DNA from: Salinilacustrithrix flava
Lineage (GTDB): Bacteria; Actinomycetota; Acidimicrobiia; Acidimicrobiales; Salinilacustritrichaceae
Direction of reading: 5' to 3'
Assembly: GCA_024128875.1 (NCBI GenBank)
Contig: JAMYFF010000008.1
Coordinates: forward strand, 1 to 64,000
Length of the DNA stretch: 64,000 nt
This document shows, in pieces, positions 16,273 through 24,929 of the stretch; within the stretch, counting starts at the first letter, position 1, and the number at the start of each line of letters is the position of its first letter. Position numbers and translations under genes: made by a program. The notes under the pieces were generated by a model, which did not search any database, was not told the origin of the DNA, and worked only from the letters and a program-made list of their open reading frames with translations.

Positions 16273-17712
16273 TCAGGGCGACGGGAGCAGCTCGGCGATG
16301 AGGTCCGCGTACTGGACGAGGTGACGTGCTGCCAGGAACTGCTCGCGCGTCGACTCCTGCGCCGCCTCGCCCATCGCCTCCGCACGCGCCGGATCGACGA
16401 GCAGCTCCGCGACCGCGGTGCCGAACGCCTCGAGGTCGGTGGGGTCCACGAGGAGGCCGGTCTCGCCGTCGACGATCTGGTCCACGATGCCGCCGACCGC
16501 ACCACCGACCACCGGACGTCCCTTCCACATCGCCTCCGACACCGTGAGCCCGAAGCCCTCCTGCAGGCTCTTCTGCACCACGACGCTGGCGTGCCGTTGG
16601 AGCGCGTTCACGATGGTGGCGTTCTCCTCGGCATCGGCCATCGGCAGGCACACCAGTGCGATGCGAGCCCGGGCGGCGTGGGGCAGGTCCCGCCACTGCC
16701 CGATGCAGTCGTCCAGCACCTCGGCGCCCTCGGGGTCGTCGCTCACACCGCTCACGTTCGGGCCGGCGAGCACGAGCTGGGCGTCGCTGCCGTGGTCGAC
16801 GAACTCGGCGAACGCGTGCATGACCCCGGCCATGTCCTTCAGCGGATCCCAGCGCGAGACCTGCACCACGAGGGGCGTGTCGGGGGTGGGCGACGGGCCG
16901 GCTCGGACGATGTCGGCGACGTGGTCGACCCGCGCCGGGCTCCCGTCCCGGCGCTCGTAGGTGGTGTGGTCCAGGTCGTCGCACCGCAGGATGCCGACGT
17001 GGCCGAGGATCGCCCGTTGCTGCGCGACCGTGAGGTCCTTGTTCTTGGGGGCGAGCGGGTCGATGGACGGTGCGATGAGCGACACCGGCACGTCGCCGAC
17101 GTCATCGGGCACGTACGCCTGGCGGCTGAACACCAGGTGGTGGGCGTGCCGGACGTCGTCGGCGATGAAGTCCCAGGCCGCCCGGGTGCGATCGGTCTGG
17201 TTCGTGGTCCCGATGTGGCTGCGCCAGACCACGAGGGCACCGCAGTCCACCAGTGCGGGGACGATCCCGGCGGTCTGCGGGTCGTGGCAGATGCACACGT
17301 CGCCGGGCCGCACGAGGGCGTCGATCTCGTCGGCGTTGGCCCGGGCGACGGCCTCGAAGTGATCGTGCTCGGCCGGGCCGAGCGGACCGCCGTCGCCGGG
17401 CGAGTCGTGGAACGCGTGGTGCAGGCGCTTGGTGATGCGGAAGAAGTCCGGATCACCGCCGATGACGAGCCAGCGGACGTCGATGCCAGCGCCGCGCCCG
17501 TAGGCGAGCAGCGGACGGAGCATCTCGGCGACGCCGCCGCCGGCGGCCGTGGAGTTGAGGTTCCAGATCGTCCGGTCGCCGAGCGCCTCGGCCACCATGG
17601 CCGCCGCGTCGCGCAGCCGTTCGGCCTGGGCCTCATCGAGCACCTCGAGCAGGCGCTCGAGCCCGACCGGTGCCGGGCGCTCCTCGACGGGGCGGATGCC
17701 GGACGCGTCCAC
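16273..17712 (-). CDS. treT: Trehalose glycosyltransferring synthase (TreT), GT4
   Basis: 479 residues from a GTG at 17712. TreT makes trehalose from a nucleotide-glucose and glucose. The N-terminus has IWNLNSTAAGGGVAEML, the typical TreT substrate-binding start, then VICHDPQTAG-like CICHDPQTAG and VVWRSHIGTTN. The GT-B C-terminal half shows VSRWDPLKDMAGV and the E-x7-E motif in QEGFGLTVSEAMWKGRPVVGG. GalU in the same window could supply UDP-glucose. It is the last gene of a cyclase-DUF2332-treT group on the minus strand. Confidence 0.87.
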   Translation of the reverse strand: MDASGIRPVEERPAPVGLERLLEVLDEAQAERLRDAAAMVAEALGDRTIWNLNSTAAGGGVAEMLRPLLAYGRGAGIDVRWLVIGGDPDFFRITKRLHHAFHDSPGDGGPLGPAEHDHFEAVARANADEIDALVRPGDVCICHDPQTAGIVPALVDCGALVVWRSHIGTTNQTDRTRAAWDFIADDVRHAHHLVFSRQAYVPDDVGDVPVSLIAPSIDPLAPKNKDLTVAQQRAILGHVGILRCDDLDHTTYERRDGSPARVDHVADIVRAGPSPTPDTPLVVQVSRWDPLKDMAGVMHAFAEFVDHGSDAQLVLAGPNVSGVSDDPEGAEVLDDCIGQWRDLPHAARARIALVCLPMADAEENATIVNALQRHASVVVQKSLQEGFGLTVSEAMWKGRPVVGGAVGGIVDQIVDGETGLLVDPTDLEAFGTAVAELLVDPARAEAMGEAAQESTREQFLAARHLVQYADLIAELLPSP

Positions 17713-17763
17713 GCCCAGAGGCTACCCATGGATCGGAGGGAGGTCGCCGGATCCCTGTTCGCG

Positions 17764-18831
17764 TCAGGGGCCGCCGAGCCAGGTGACGGGCGGGCCGTGG
17801 TAGCCGGTGGTGGCGAGCAGCTCCTCGTCGTGGCCGCCGTCGCGACCCGGCCAGGACGACATGCGCACGTCGGCCACGTCGCCGGCCGGCTCCATGCGCA
17901 GCCAGTGGATCGGCGCATCCGGCGTCGCCCGCTCCCCCGCCTGCTCGATCGCGGCGCGCACGCGGACGAACGACGACCGGGGCAGGTACTGCAGGACGAT
18001 CGAGTGGTGGACGACGGTGGCCAGGCCCGGCGTGGGCTCCGCCAGCTGGGCCTCGATCCAGTCGGCGGCGTCCATCGCGTCGACGACGACGGGGTGGCGA
18101 CGAGCGACCTCGATGGCGGCGTCGAGGCGGGCCCGGCGCTCGACCTGGTCGGGCCAGAGGAACGAGCGGAGGCGGATGGCGCCCTCGTCGGTGGTCGGGT
18201 CGATCGGCGCCTGGTCGCACCCGCGCCGCTCGGCCACGACCAGCTCTGCGGCCACGGGCGGCAGGTCGGCGGTCCAGGGATCCTCGAACACCAGGCCGTC
18301 GCCGGGACCCCAGGCGAGCACCCCGCCGCCGGCCCGGTAGCCGTAGCGGTCCCAGTGCAGGAGCAGCCCGGCGCTGGCCCCGACCTCGAGCTGGCGCAGC
18401 GGCAGGCCGGTGCGGCGGGCGACGGCGTGGAAGCCACCGAAGAGCGACGTGGCCCGGCCCACCTCGTTGGTCTGCACGCCCAGGTCCATCGCCGCCTCGA
18501 TGCGGGTCCGGTGGGCCTCGACGGTGGCCAGGAACGCCGGCATCGGATCGCCGGTGTCGGTACCGCCGGCCGAGGCGTAGTGCGCGGCGAGCGCCGGGGC
18601 CTCGTCGGTGAGCACCAGCGCGTGCACCGCGGCGAGGAAGCGCAGGGGGATGGCGTCGGCCATGGCGTTGTCCGCCCACGGTCGCAGGATCGCAGCGCAC
18701 GGCCCGTCGGCGTGCACGTCGTCGACCATGGCATCGAGGATCCGGGCGTACAGGGCTGACCCGGCGCGCTCGCAGGCGGCGCGCTGCAGGACGAGCACGT
18801 CGATCAGCGGCAGGTCCCGGCTGCGCTCCAC
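17764..18831 (-). CDS. DUF2332 family protein
   Basis: 355 residues from a GTG at 18831, preceded by GGGAG. The sequence matches the actinobacterial DUF2332 family: YARILDAMVDDV, LEVGASAGLLLHWDRYGYR, TNEVGRATSL and HSIVLQYLP. The glycine-rich EVGASAGL stretch recalls a nucleotide- or SAM-binding loop, but no activity is established for the family. Cytosolic. It lies 17 bp after the cyclase gene and 51 bp before treT, suggesting one transcript. Confidence 0.85.
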   Translation of the reverse strand: MERSRDLPLIDVLVLQRAACERAGSALYARILDAMVDDVHADGPCAAILRPWADNAMADAIPLRFLAAVHALVLTDEAPALAAHYASAGGTDTGDPMPAFLATVEAHRTRIEAAMDLGVQTNEVGRATSLFGGFHAVARRTGLPLRQLEVGASAGLLLHWDRYGYRAGGGVLAWGPGDGLVFEDPWTADLPPVAAELVVAERRGCDQAPIDPTTDEGAIRLRSFLWPDQVERRARLDAAIEVARRHPVVVDAMDAADWIEAQLAEPTPGLATVVHHSIVLQYLPRSSFVRVRAAIEQAGERATPDAPIHWLRMEPAGDVADVRMSSWPGRDGGHDEELLATTGYHGPPVTWLGGP

Positions 18832-18848
18832 CCCCGCACTCCCGCCGG

Positions 18849-19655
18849 TCAGCCGGCGCGCCGGACGGGGCAGACCAGCACCGAGCCATCGACGCCCTTG
18901 AACGTGCGCCGGCGAGCCCGGCCGAACGTGACCCCCGCCGGCGGGGTGCCGATGGCCGAGCGCACGTCGGTCGTGGCGAGGACCTCCCCGCCCTTGGCCG
19001 AGTCCGCCACCCGCGCGGCCAGGTTCACGTCGTGGCCGATCACGTCGTCGCCGAGCAGCTCGACCTCGCCGTGGTGCAGCCCGACCCGCAGTCGCAGCCC
19101 GGTCTCGTTCGTCTCGTCGATCTCCAACGCGGCCAGCACCGCCGCCTCGGGTGCACCGAAGGAGATGAGCAAGCCGTCGCCCAGCTTCTTCACGATGCGC
19201 CCGCCGCGGCTGCGGATCACCGGCCCGACCGCACGGTGGTGCTGCTCGAGCAGCTCGCGTGCGGCGCGGTCGCCCTCGCGGGACGTGAAGCTGGTGAAGC
19301 CCTCCAGGTCGGTGAACGCGATGGTGGCGACCTGGCGGGCGTCGCCGGTGCGACCGTCGTCGGTGTCGACGTTGAGCAGCTGGATGGCGTTCAGGCCCAT
19401 GTTCGCGATGAGCGAGGGCTCCTGCTCGATCGAGCGCTCGAGGAAGCGCTGGATGACGTCGAGCGAGGTCGCGGTGCGGATGGGCCGCTCGGTCGGCTGC
19501 TCCAGCCAGGCCCGGTCGATCAGGCCGACCTCGGACGCCCCGCGAGCGAAGTCGGGGTGCTCGTTCAGCAGATCGGCGGCCTGCTGGGTGAGGCGGCGCC
19601 GGATCGCATCGATGGCGCTCTCCCCGCGGGCCCGGGCACCTTCGAGCGACGGCAT
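18849..19655 (-). CDS. Class III adenylate/guanylate cyclase, soluble
   Basis: 268 residues. The N-terminal 100 or so residues are helical without an obvious domain; the catalytic domain begins at FTDLEGFTSF (first metal Asp). KKLGDGLLISF supplies the second metal Asp and a substrate Lys, and DVNLAARVADSA the Asn/Arg transition-state pair, so all class III residues appear intact. It should make cAMP (Lys/Asp pattern) in the cytosol; the controlling signal is unknown. ATG 19655. First gene of a group with DUF2332 and treT. Confidence 0.86.
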   Translation of the reverse strand: MPSLEGARARGESAIDAIRRRLTQQAADLLNEHPDFARGASEVGLIDRAWLEQPTERPIRTATSLDVIQRFLERSIEQEPSLIANMGLNAIQLLNVDTDDGRTGDARQVATIAFTDLEGFTSFTSREGDRAARELLEQHHRAVGPVIRSRGGRIVKKLGDGLLISFGAPEAAVLAALEIDETNETGLRLRVGLHHGEVELLGDDVIGHDVNLAARVADSAKGGEVLATTDVRSAIGTPPAGVTFGRARRRTFKGVDGSVLVCPVRRAG

Positions 19656-19732
19656 GGCGGCGAATCTAGACCTCGCACCCCGACCTGCTGACGTGGTCGA
19701 TCCACCCCGGGCACGGGTACCGTATTCACCGC

Positions 19733-21580
19733 ATGCTGCTCGACCGGATCCACAGCCCCGCCGACCTGCGAGGCCTCAGCGCCGAGCAGCTCGAGACGCT
19801 GGCTGCCGAGATCCGCACCTTCGTCGTCGATGCCGTCGACCGCACCGGCGGCCACCTCGGCTCGAACCTCGGCGCGGTGGAGCTCACCTTGGCCGTGCAC
19901 CGGGTGTTCGAGTCCCCGCGCGACATCGTGCTCTGGGACACCGGGCACCAGGCCTACGTGCACAAGATCGTCACCGGCCGCCGCGAGGGGTTCGAGCAGC
20001 TGCGCCAGGAGGGTGGCCTGTCCGGCTACCCGTCCCGCAAGGAGTCCCCGCACGACTGGGTGGAGAACAGCCACGCCTCCACCATCATCAGCTACGCCCA
20101 CGGCCTCGCCACCGCGATGTCGCGCAACGAGATCACCGACCGGCGCATCGTGGCCATCATCGGCGACGGCTCGCTCACCGGCGGCATGGCCTACGAGGGC
20201 CTGAACAACCTCGGCCACGCCGGCTCCCGGGCCATCATCATCCTCAACGACAACGGGCGCTCCTACGCCCCCACCGTCAGCCGCCTGGGCGACAGCCTCG
20301 CCCGGCTCCGCCTCGACCCCCGCTACGTGCGCAGCCGTGCCCGGTTCGAGAAGCTGCTCCGCTCGGCGCCCCTCGTCGGCGAGCACCTCGAGCGTGGCTT
20401 CGAGGCGACCATGGCCGGCGTCCGCGACTACTTCGAGCCACCCGCGTTCTTCCAGGACCTGGGCATCCGCTACACGGGCCCCTTCGACGGCCACGACATC
20501 GCCGGCCTCGAGTCCGCCCTGCACGACGCCGCCGAGTACGACGGCCCGATCGTGGTCCACGTCCTCACCCAGAAGGGTCGCGGCTACGCCCCGGCCGAGA
20601 ACGACCCGATCAAGAACATGCACGACACGGGATCGGTCGAGCCCGGGTCCTGTGCGGCCGCGTTCACCGAGGCGCTCATCAAGGAGGCCGAGGAGCGGCC
20701 CGAGGTGGTCGCCATCACCGCAGCGATGCCCGACTCAACCGGGCTGCTCCCCTTCGCCGAGCGCTTCCCCGACCGCCTCATCGACGTGGGCATCGCCGAG
20801 CAGCACGCCGTCACCTCGGCTGCGGGCATGGCCATGGGCGGCCTCCGGCCGGTGTTCGCCGTCTACTCGACGTTCCTGTCCCGGGCCTTCGACCAGGTCA
20901 ACCTCGACGTCGGCCTCCACGACCAGCCGGTCGTGTTCTGCCTCGACCGGGCGGGGATCACCGGGTCCGACGGACCGTCCCACCACGGCGTCCTCGACCT
21001 CGTCCTGTTCACGAAGATCCCGAACATGACCGTGCTCGCTCCCTCCTCGTACCAGGAGATCGGCGTCATGCTCCACGACGCGCTCGACCACACCGACGGT
21101 CCGGTGCTGATCCGCTGGCCCAAGGTGCTCCCGGAGTGCGGGCCCGATGAGGTCGGCGCCGGTCTGCGAGGCCGCAAGGTCCGTGCGGGCCGCGACGTGT
21201 GCATCCTGGCCGTGGGCAAGATGCTGCACCCGGCGCTCGAGGCCGCCGCGGCGCTCGCCGCCGACGGGGTCGAGGCCACCGTCTGGGACGTGCGCTGCGT
21301 GAAGCCGGCCGACCGGGAGATGCTCGAGGACGCCGCCGGGCACCCCACCGTCGTCACCGTCGAGGACGGCTACAAGGCCGGTGGGGCCGGTTCGCTGCTC
21401 GCTGCCGGGATCCGGGAGTGCTGCGAGGAGCGGCTCGTCCCTCGCATCGAGATCCTCGGCGTCCCGACCCAGTACCTCGACCACGCCAAGGCCGACGACA
21501 TCCTCGCCCGCCTCGGCCTCGATGCCGACGGCATCCGCTCCTCGGCCCTGCGGGCCGTGCGAGCTCCCAGCCCCCTCTGA
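19733..21580 (+). CDS. dxs: 1-deoxy-D-xylulose-5-phosphate synthase
   Basis: 615 residues. Dxs condenses pyruvate and glyceraldehyde-3-phosphate, the first step of the MEP isoprenoid pathway, which also feeds the carrier lipid recycled by UppP. Thiamine-diphosphate signature GDGSLTGGMAYEGLNN is at about residue 145; DRAGITGSDGPSHHG and VGIAEQHAVTSAAGMA mark the transketolase-like second domain; a C-terminal domain carries VEDGYKAGGAGS. ATG 19733. It diverges from the cyclase gene and is followed by a hairpin-rich stretch. Confidence 0.96.
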   Translation: MLLDRIHSPADLRGLSAEQLETLAAEIRTFVVDAVDRTGGHLGSNLGAVELTLAVHRVFESPRDIVLWDTGHQAYVHKIVTGRREGFEQLRQEGGLSGYPSRKESPHDWVENSHASTIISYAHGLATAMSRNEITDRRIVAIIGDGSLTGGMAYEGLNNLGHAGSRAIIILNDNGRSYAPTVSRLGDSLARLRLDPRYVRSRARFEKLLRSAPLVGEHLERGFEATMAGVRDYFEPPAFFQDLGIRYTGPFDGHDIAGLESALHDAAEYDGPIVVHVLTQKGRGYAPAENDPIKNMHDTGSVEPGSCAAAFTEALIKEAEERPEVVAITAAMPDSTGLLPFAERFPDRLIDVGIAEQHAVTSAAGMAMGGLRPVFAVYSTFLSRAFDQVNLDVGLHDQPVVFCLDRAGITGSDGPSHHGVLDLVLFTKIPNMTVLAPSSYQEIGVMLHDALDHTDGPVLIRWPKVLPECGPDEVGAGLRGRKVRAGRDVCILAVGKMLHPALEAAAALAADGVEATVWDVRCVKPADREMLEDAAGHPTVVTVEDGYKAGGAGSLLAAGIRECCEERLVPRIEILGVPTQYLDHAKADDILARLGLDADGIRSSALRAVRAPSPL

Positions 21581-21611
21581 GACCCCACCCCTGTCCAAGG
21601 CCCCGGGGGTG

Positions 21612-21801
21612 CCCTGGACCAGGGCGCCTTCGCTGGGGTCGGAGAACGAAGGCGCCCCGGACAGGGAACACAACGTCGGGAGGGAACCATGACGTTGCTG
21701 GGAGGGGAACGGCCCGCGAGGCGTTCCCTTGCGGTCCCGATCCGAGAAATCTCCCACGGCGTGCGGCGCACGCGACGAGGCCCGGACCGTGGTCCGGGCC
21801 T
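21612..21801. other. Hairpin-rich non-coding stretch after dxs
   Basis: The gap between dxs and the nfu gene (21581-22044) holds no credible gene. Its first part contains five inverted repeats: GCCCTGG/CCAGGGC around 21612; GGGCGCCTTCG/CGAAGGCGCCC (21622-21657); CAACGTC/GACGTTG (21671-21697); GGGAACG/CGTTCCC (21705-21728); AGGCCCGGACC/GGTCCGGGCCT (21778-21801). The second and last, each with an 11-bp perfect stem, could terminate dxs, with the last followed by CTCCCCC and not by T. The array might also be a structured RNA. The remaining 240 bp show only a weak GCATTC/GAATGC stem. Confidence 0.5.
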
Positions 21802-22044
21802 CTCCCCCTGGTCGCCCCCACTTGGAAGGTGACAACGAACACAGCATTCCAGCCGAGCGCACAGAATGCAAGCGGAAGCGGGCGGTGGCCCGGTGCCGCT
21901 GCACGTTCCGCCCAGTTACGGGCAGTTACACACGCGTGACGTCAGACCCGGAGCCGAAGCCGCAGGCGAGGCGACCCAGCAGCACGGTTGGTTGGGCGGC
22001 GAAGCCGCCATCTCGCCGTCGGTGGGTGGAACGACCGCGACCAG

Positions 22045-22710
22045 CTACGAGTAGTAGGGATTTTCGCCGGCGTCGTGATCCGTGACGTCGATGACGTCGG
22101 TGATCTCGGGGATGGCCGACGTGATGGAGGCGGCGATGCCCTCGCGCAGGGTCATGGCCGACACGGCGCAGCCTTGGCAGCCGCCGCCCATCAGGACGTA
22201 CACCTTGTCGCCGTCGACGCCCTTGAGCTCGGCGAAGCCGCCGTGGGCGGCGAGGCCCGGGTTGATCTGCTGCTCGAGCAGCTGCTGGACCTTCTCGGCC
22301 GTCGTGCCGGTGAGGTCGAGGTCGATGCCGGCGAGGGGGTCGGGCCGGTTCGGGTTGCGCAGCACGAGGCCGCCCTGGCCGTCGGTGCCGGGCAGGTCGA
22401 GGGTGGCGCCCTGGAGGGAGTCCATCGAGTCGGCCGGCACCATCACGGACAGCTCGCCCTGGAGGTAGACGATGTCGGTCTCGGTGGCCTCGGCGACCGG
22501 CTCGAAGGTGAGGTCGTAGGTGTACTCCGGGCCCCGGATGCCGGTGACGGCGATGCGCAGGGCCAGGTCGGCCGGGTCGTCCTCGGACTCGCGCAGCTCG
22601 AGGATCTTGGCGATCGCGGTCTCGGTGACGGTGAGCACCACCTCCTCGCCGCCCGCGGGCGGGTCGTCCACGCTGGTGGTCTGGGGTGCCTCGGACTCGG
22701 TCGTGGCCAT
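22045..22710 (-). CDS. Nfu-type iron-sulfur cluster carrier (NfuA-like)
   Basis: 221 residues. The C-terminal NifU-like domain (about 125-200) has GGGCQGCAVSAMTL, the CxxC that holds a bridging 4Fe-4S cluster, preceded by GTTAEKVQQLLEQQINPGLAAHGG. The N-terminal half follows the A-type (IscA/HesB) fold pattern ending in GGLVLRNPNRP but lacks cysteines, exactly as in NfuA. It should deliver Fe-S clusters to target enzymes; glutamate synthase in the same window is one Fe-S enzyme, though any link is inference. ATG 22710. It diverges from the crotonase gene. Confidence 0.85.
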   Translation of the reverse strand: MATTESEAPQTTSVDDPPAGGEEVVLTVTETAIAKILELRESEDDPADLALRIAVTGIRGPEYTYDLTFEPVAEATETDIVYLQGELSVMVPADSMDSLQGATLDLPGTDGQGGLVLRNPNRPDPLAGIDLDLTGTTAEKVQQLLEQQINPGLAAHGGFAELKGVDGDKVYVLMGGGCQGCAVSAMTLREGIAASITSAIPEITDVIDVTDHDAGENPYYS

Positions 22711-22771
22711 GTGCCTACGCTACCGACGAACCATCGGAAGACCATGAGCCGGTCGGCTCGGGGGGCGAGAC

Positions 22772-23590
22772 ATGAGCGACGAGACCACCACCGACGAACA
22801 GGATCCGGTCCTCTACGAGGTGTCCGGCCACGTCGCCACGATCACCCTGAACCGGCCCCACCGCCGCAACGCCATCTCCACCCGCATGCTCAGCATGCTC
22901 AGCGACGCCCTCAGCGAGGCCGACCGCAGCGGCGACGTTAGGGCCATCGTCCTCACCGGGGCGGGCAAGGGGTTCTGCTCCGGCCTGGACATCAAGGACG
23001 CCATGTCCGGTTCGGGCATCGGCAGCGAGGGCTCCGGCGCCGCCGCCAACATGATGAACACCCGGGACCTGCCGACCTCGATCCTGTTCGAGATCGACAC
23101 GCCGATCATCGCGGCCGTCAACGGCGCCGCCGCCGGCTACGGCCTCGACCTGGCCCTCGGCTGCGACATGCGGATCCTCGGCGAGACGTCCCGCCTCCTC
23201 CCCGGCTTCGCCAAGCGCGGCGTGGTCCCCGAGTCCGGCGGCACCTGGTACCTGCCTCGCCTCGTCGGCTGGGCCAAGGCCGCCGAGATCGGCTTCCTCG
23301 GCCGGGACCTCGACGCCCAGCAGTCCCTCGAGCTCGGCCTCGCCAACGCCGTCGTCGCCGACGACCAGCTCGTGGCCGAGGCGGTGTCGTGGGGCGAGGA
23401 GATCGCCACCAACGCGCCGCTCGCCATCCGGGCCATGAAGCGCCTCTACCGCCACGGCCTCACCGAGGACTTCCCCGCCCACACCCACCACGTGCTCCTG
23501 CAGACCATGCAGCTGTTCGGCACCAAGGACTTCTTCGAGGGCATCTCCAGCTTCGCCGAGGGCCGGGACCCGGAGTTCAAGGGCCGCTGA
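22772..23590 (+). CDS. Enoyl-CoA hydratase/isomerase family protein
   Basis: 272 residues. Crotonase fold: ITLNRPHRRNAIS, the oxyanion-hole segment GKGFCSGLDIKD, and AAVNGAAAGYGLDLALGCDMRI. The first catalytic-Glu position region reads FAKRGVVPESGGTWYLPRLVG, with a Glu in PESGG at the usual second acid position. Hydratase, isomerase or another CoA-ester reaction cannot be separated by sequence. The C-terminus EGISSFAEGRDPEFKGR is typical of beta-oxidation members. ATG 22772. Confidence 0.88.
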   Translation: MSDETTTDEQDPVLYEVSGHVATITLNRPHRRNAISTRMLSMLSDALSEADRSGDVRAIVLTGAGKGFCSGLDIKDAMSGSGIGSEGSGAAANMMNTRDLPTSILFEIDTPIIAAVNGAAAGYGLDLALGCDMRILGETSRLLPGFAKRGVVPESGGTWYLPRLVGWAKAAEIGFLGRDLDAQQSLELGLANAVVADDQLVAEAVSWGEEIATNAPLAIRAMKRLYRHGLTEDFPAHTHHVLLQTMQLFGTKDFFEGISSFAEGRDPEFKGR

Positions 23591-23604
23591 CCGCTCGCCC
23601 CACC

Positions 23605-23656
23605 CGTTCCTTGCGCGCGAATCGACCGCTGACAGGCGGATCGAGCACACGGAACG
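23605..23656. repeat. Palindromic element A (52 bp), upstream pair
   Basis: An imperfect inverted repeat bounded by CGTTCC and GGAACG with internal GCGCGCGAATCGACCG. It matches elements B, C and D in order of motifs and length, and is separated from B by 10 bp, as C is from D. See the DUF559 gene between the pairs. Confidence 0.65.
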
Positions 23657-23666
23657 CCCCGGCACC

Positions 23667-23717
23667 CGTTTGTCACGCGCTGAACGACCATCGTCGGGCG
23701 TTTCGCGCGCACGGAAC
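23667..23717. repeat. Palindromic element B (51 bp), upstream pair
   Basis: Runs from CGTTTG through GAACGACCATCGTCGGGCG to CGCGCGCACGGAAC. It shares the central AACGACCAT and flanking GCGCGC/GGAAC blocks with element C. It ends about 106 bp before the DUF559 start. The bases from there to the gene contain no further repeat that I can see. Confidence 0.65.
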
Positions 23718-23823
23718 TGAGTGGACTCGGGACCCTCCGTCGGCTGTCGGTGGGCCTGGATAGCGTCGACGACGCCGGTCCGCTGGCCCGCTTCCCCCAG
23801 CGCATCGACCATCGGAGGTCACC

Positions 23824-24828
23824 GTGCTCCCGGGACGCGTCCTCGATCTGTTCGCCCGCCAGTACTCGCTCGTCGGGCGGCACCAGCTGCTCGACCGCTG
23901 CAGCGCCGCTGAGCGGCGGCGCCTCGTCCGCCACCCGGACATCGACCGTGCGGGGCCTCGTGTCCTGCGCCACCGAGCCGGCACCGTGGACCTCGGCCAA
24001 CAGCTGCTGCTCCCCGTGCTCGATGCCGGCCCCGGCGCGCTGCTCTGGGGTCACGCCGCGACGCACTGGTGGGGCTTCGGCCGGTTCCGTGCCTTCCCGG
24101 TGCACGTAACTCGACCCCGGAACGGGACACGGACGCCGCATGTCGGGATCGTGCACGTCACCAGGCACCTCGATCCGGCCCTCGACGCGACAGTGCACCG
24201 GGGCATCCCCATCGTGCGTCCGGAGCGTCTGCTGCTCTGGCTCGCTCGCGCCGACACCGAGCGGTACGGCCACGACATCGGAGCGCTACGGCTGGAACGA
24301 ACGCTCGACCATGCCTGGCGCGAGCGCCTGGTCGACGGGCACCGCATCCACGACCTCGCCGCCCGCTGCTCCGGCAAGGGCAACAGCGGCATCGTCATCC
24401 TGCGCCAGCTGCTCGAGAGTCGCCCGCCCGACTACCGACCCACGGACAGCAACCTCGAGAAGCGCTGGGAGGAGGTCGTCGGAACGCTGGCCCGGTCGTT
24501 CCGTCGGCAGGTCACGCTCGGCGACGACGCGCCGATCGGTCGCTTCGACCAGGTCCACGTCGATCGTCCTCTCGTCGTCGAGATCCACAGCGAGAAGCAC
24601 CACACGATGCCGTCGGACGTCGCTGACGACGAGGACCGGGCCGACCGCCTCGTCGATGCGGGGTTCGCGGTCGTCATCTACTGGGAGTACGACATCTGGC
24701 ACGACGCGTCGACCGTCCGCCGCACCCTCGGGGCGATCCTCAGCCGGCCGCACGAGGCGCTGATCCATCGACCGACCCGTGCCCCGCACCTCACCCTCCC
24801 CGTTCCGGGCGCGCCGAACGACCATTGA
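23824..24828 (+). CDS. DUF559/AbiEi-type protein with Vsr-like nuclease domain
   Basis: 334 residues from a GTG at 23824 with CGGAGG upstream. The N-terminal part (about 1-90) looks like the winged-helix region of AbiEi-type antitoxin-like proteins. The C-terminal region (about 205-310) has the Vsr/PD-(D/E)XK-like pattern of DUF559: SNLEKRWEEVV, then FDQVHVDRPLVVEIHSEKHH with Asp, Glu and His in metal-binding spacing, and AGFAVVIYWEYDIWHD. Such proteins are common in actinobacteria and are usually annotated as type IV toxin-antitoxin or endonuclease-like, with little experiment. No partner toxin gene adjoins it. Two paired palindromes flank the gene, and its stop lies inside element C. Confidence 0.75.
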   Translation: MLPGRVLDLFARQYSLVGRHQLLDRCSAAERRRLVRHPDIDRAGPRVLRHRAGTVDLGQQLLLPVLDAGPGALLWGHAATHWWGFGRFRAFPVHVTRPRNGTRTPHVGIVHVTRHLDPALDATVHRGIPIVRPERLLLWLARADTERYGHDIGALRLERTLDHAWRERLVDGHRIHDLAARCSGKGNSGIVILRQLLESRPPDYRPTDSNLEKRWEEVVGTLARSFRRQVTLGDDAPIGRFDQVHVDRPLVVEIHSEKHHTMPSDVADDEDRADRLVDAGFAVVIYWEYDIWHDASTVRRTLGAILSRPHEALIHRPTRAPHLTLPVPGAPNDH

Positions 24829-24852
24829 CGGTCGAGTCGCGCGCGAGGAACG
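24801..24852. repeat. Palindromic element C (52 bp), downstream pair
   Basis: Bounded by CGTTCC and GGAACG. Its centre GAACGACCATTGACGGTCG supplies the last codons and the TGA of the DUF559 gene. Length equals element A. Confidence 0.7.
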
Positions 24853-24862
24853 GAGGGGATCT

Positions 24863-24914
24863 GGTTCTCTTCGCGCCGATCGACCACCGACGGTCGAATC
24901 GCGCGCGAGGAAGC
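24863..24914. repeat. Palindromic element D (52 bp), downstream pair
   Basis: Begins 10 bp after element C and repeats its centre and right arm almost exactly (CGACCACCGACGGTCGAATC then GCGCGCGAGGAAG). The left arm is more diverged (GGTTCT). It ends 15 bp before the stop of the convergent SDR gene. Confidence 0.7.
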
Positions 24915-24929
24915 CGGATCGGACGGGAT

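Noticed and set aside
21729..22085. 118-residue plus-strand frame in the dxs-nfu gap
   Set aside because: Unconvincing composition, no ribosome site, and it runs into the nfu gene.
23605..24914. CRISPR array from the repeated palindromes
   Set aside because: Only two units per side, 10-bp gaps and a gene between; no spacer structure.
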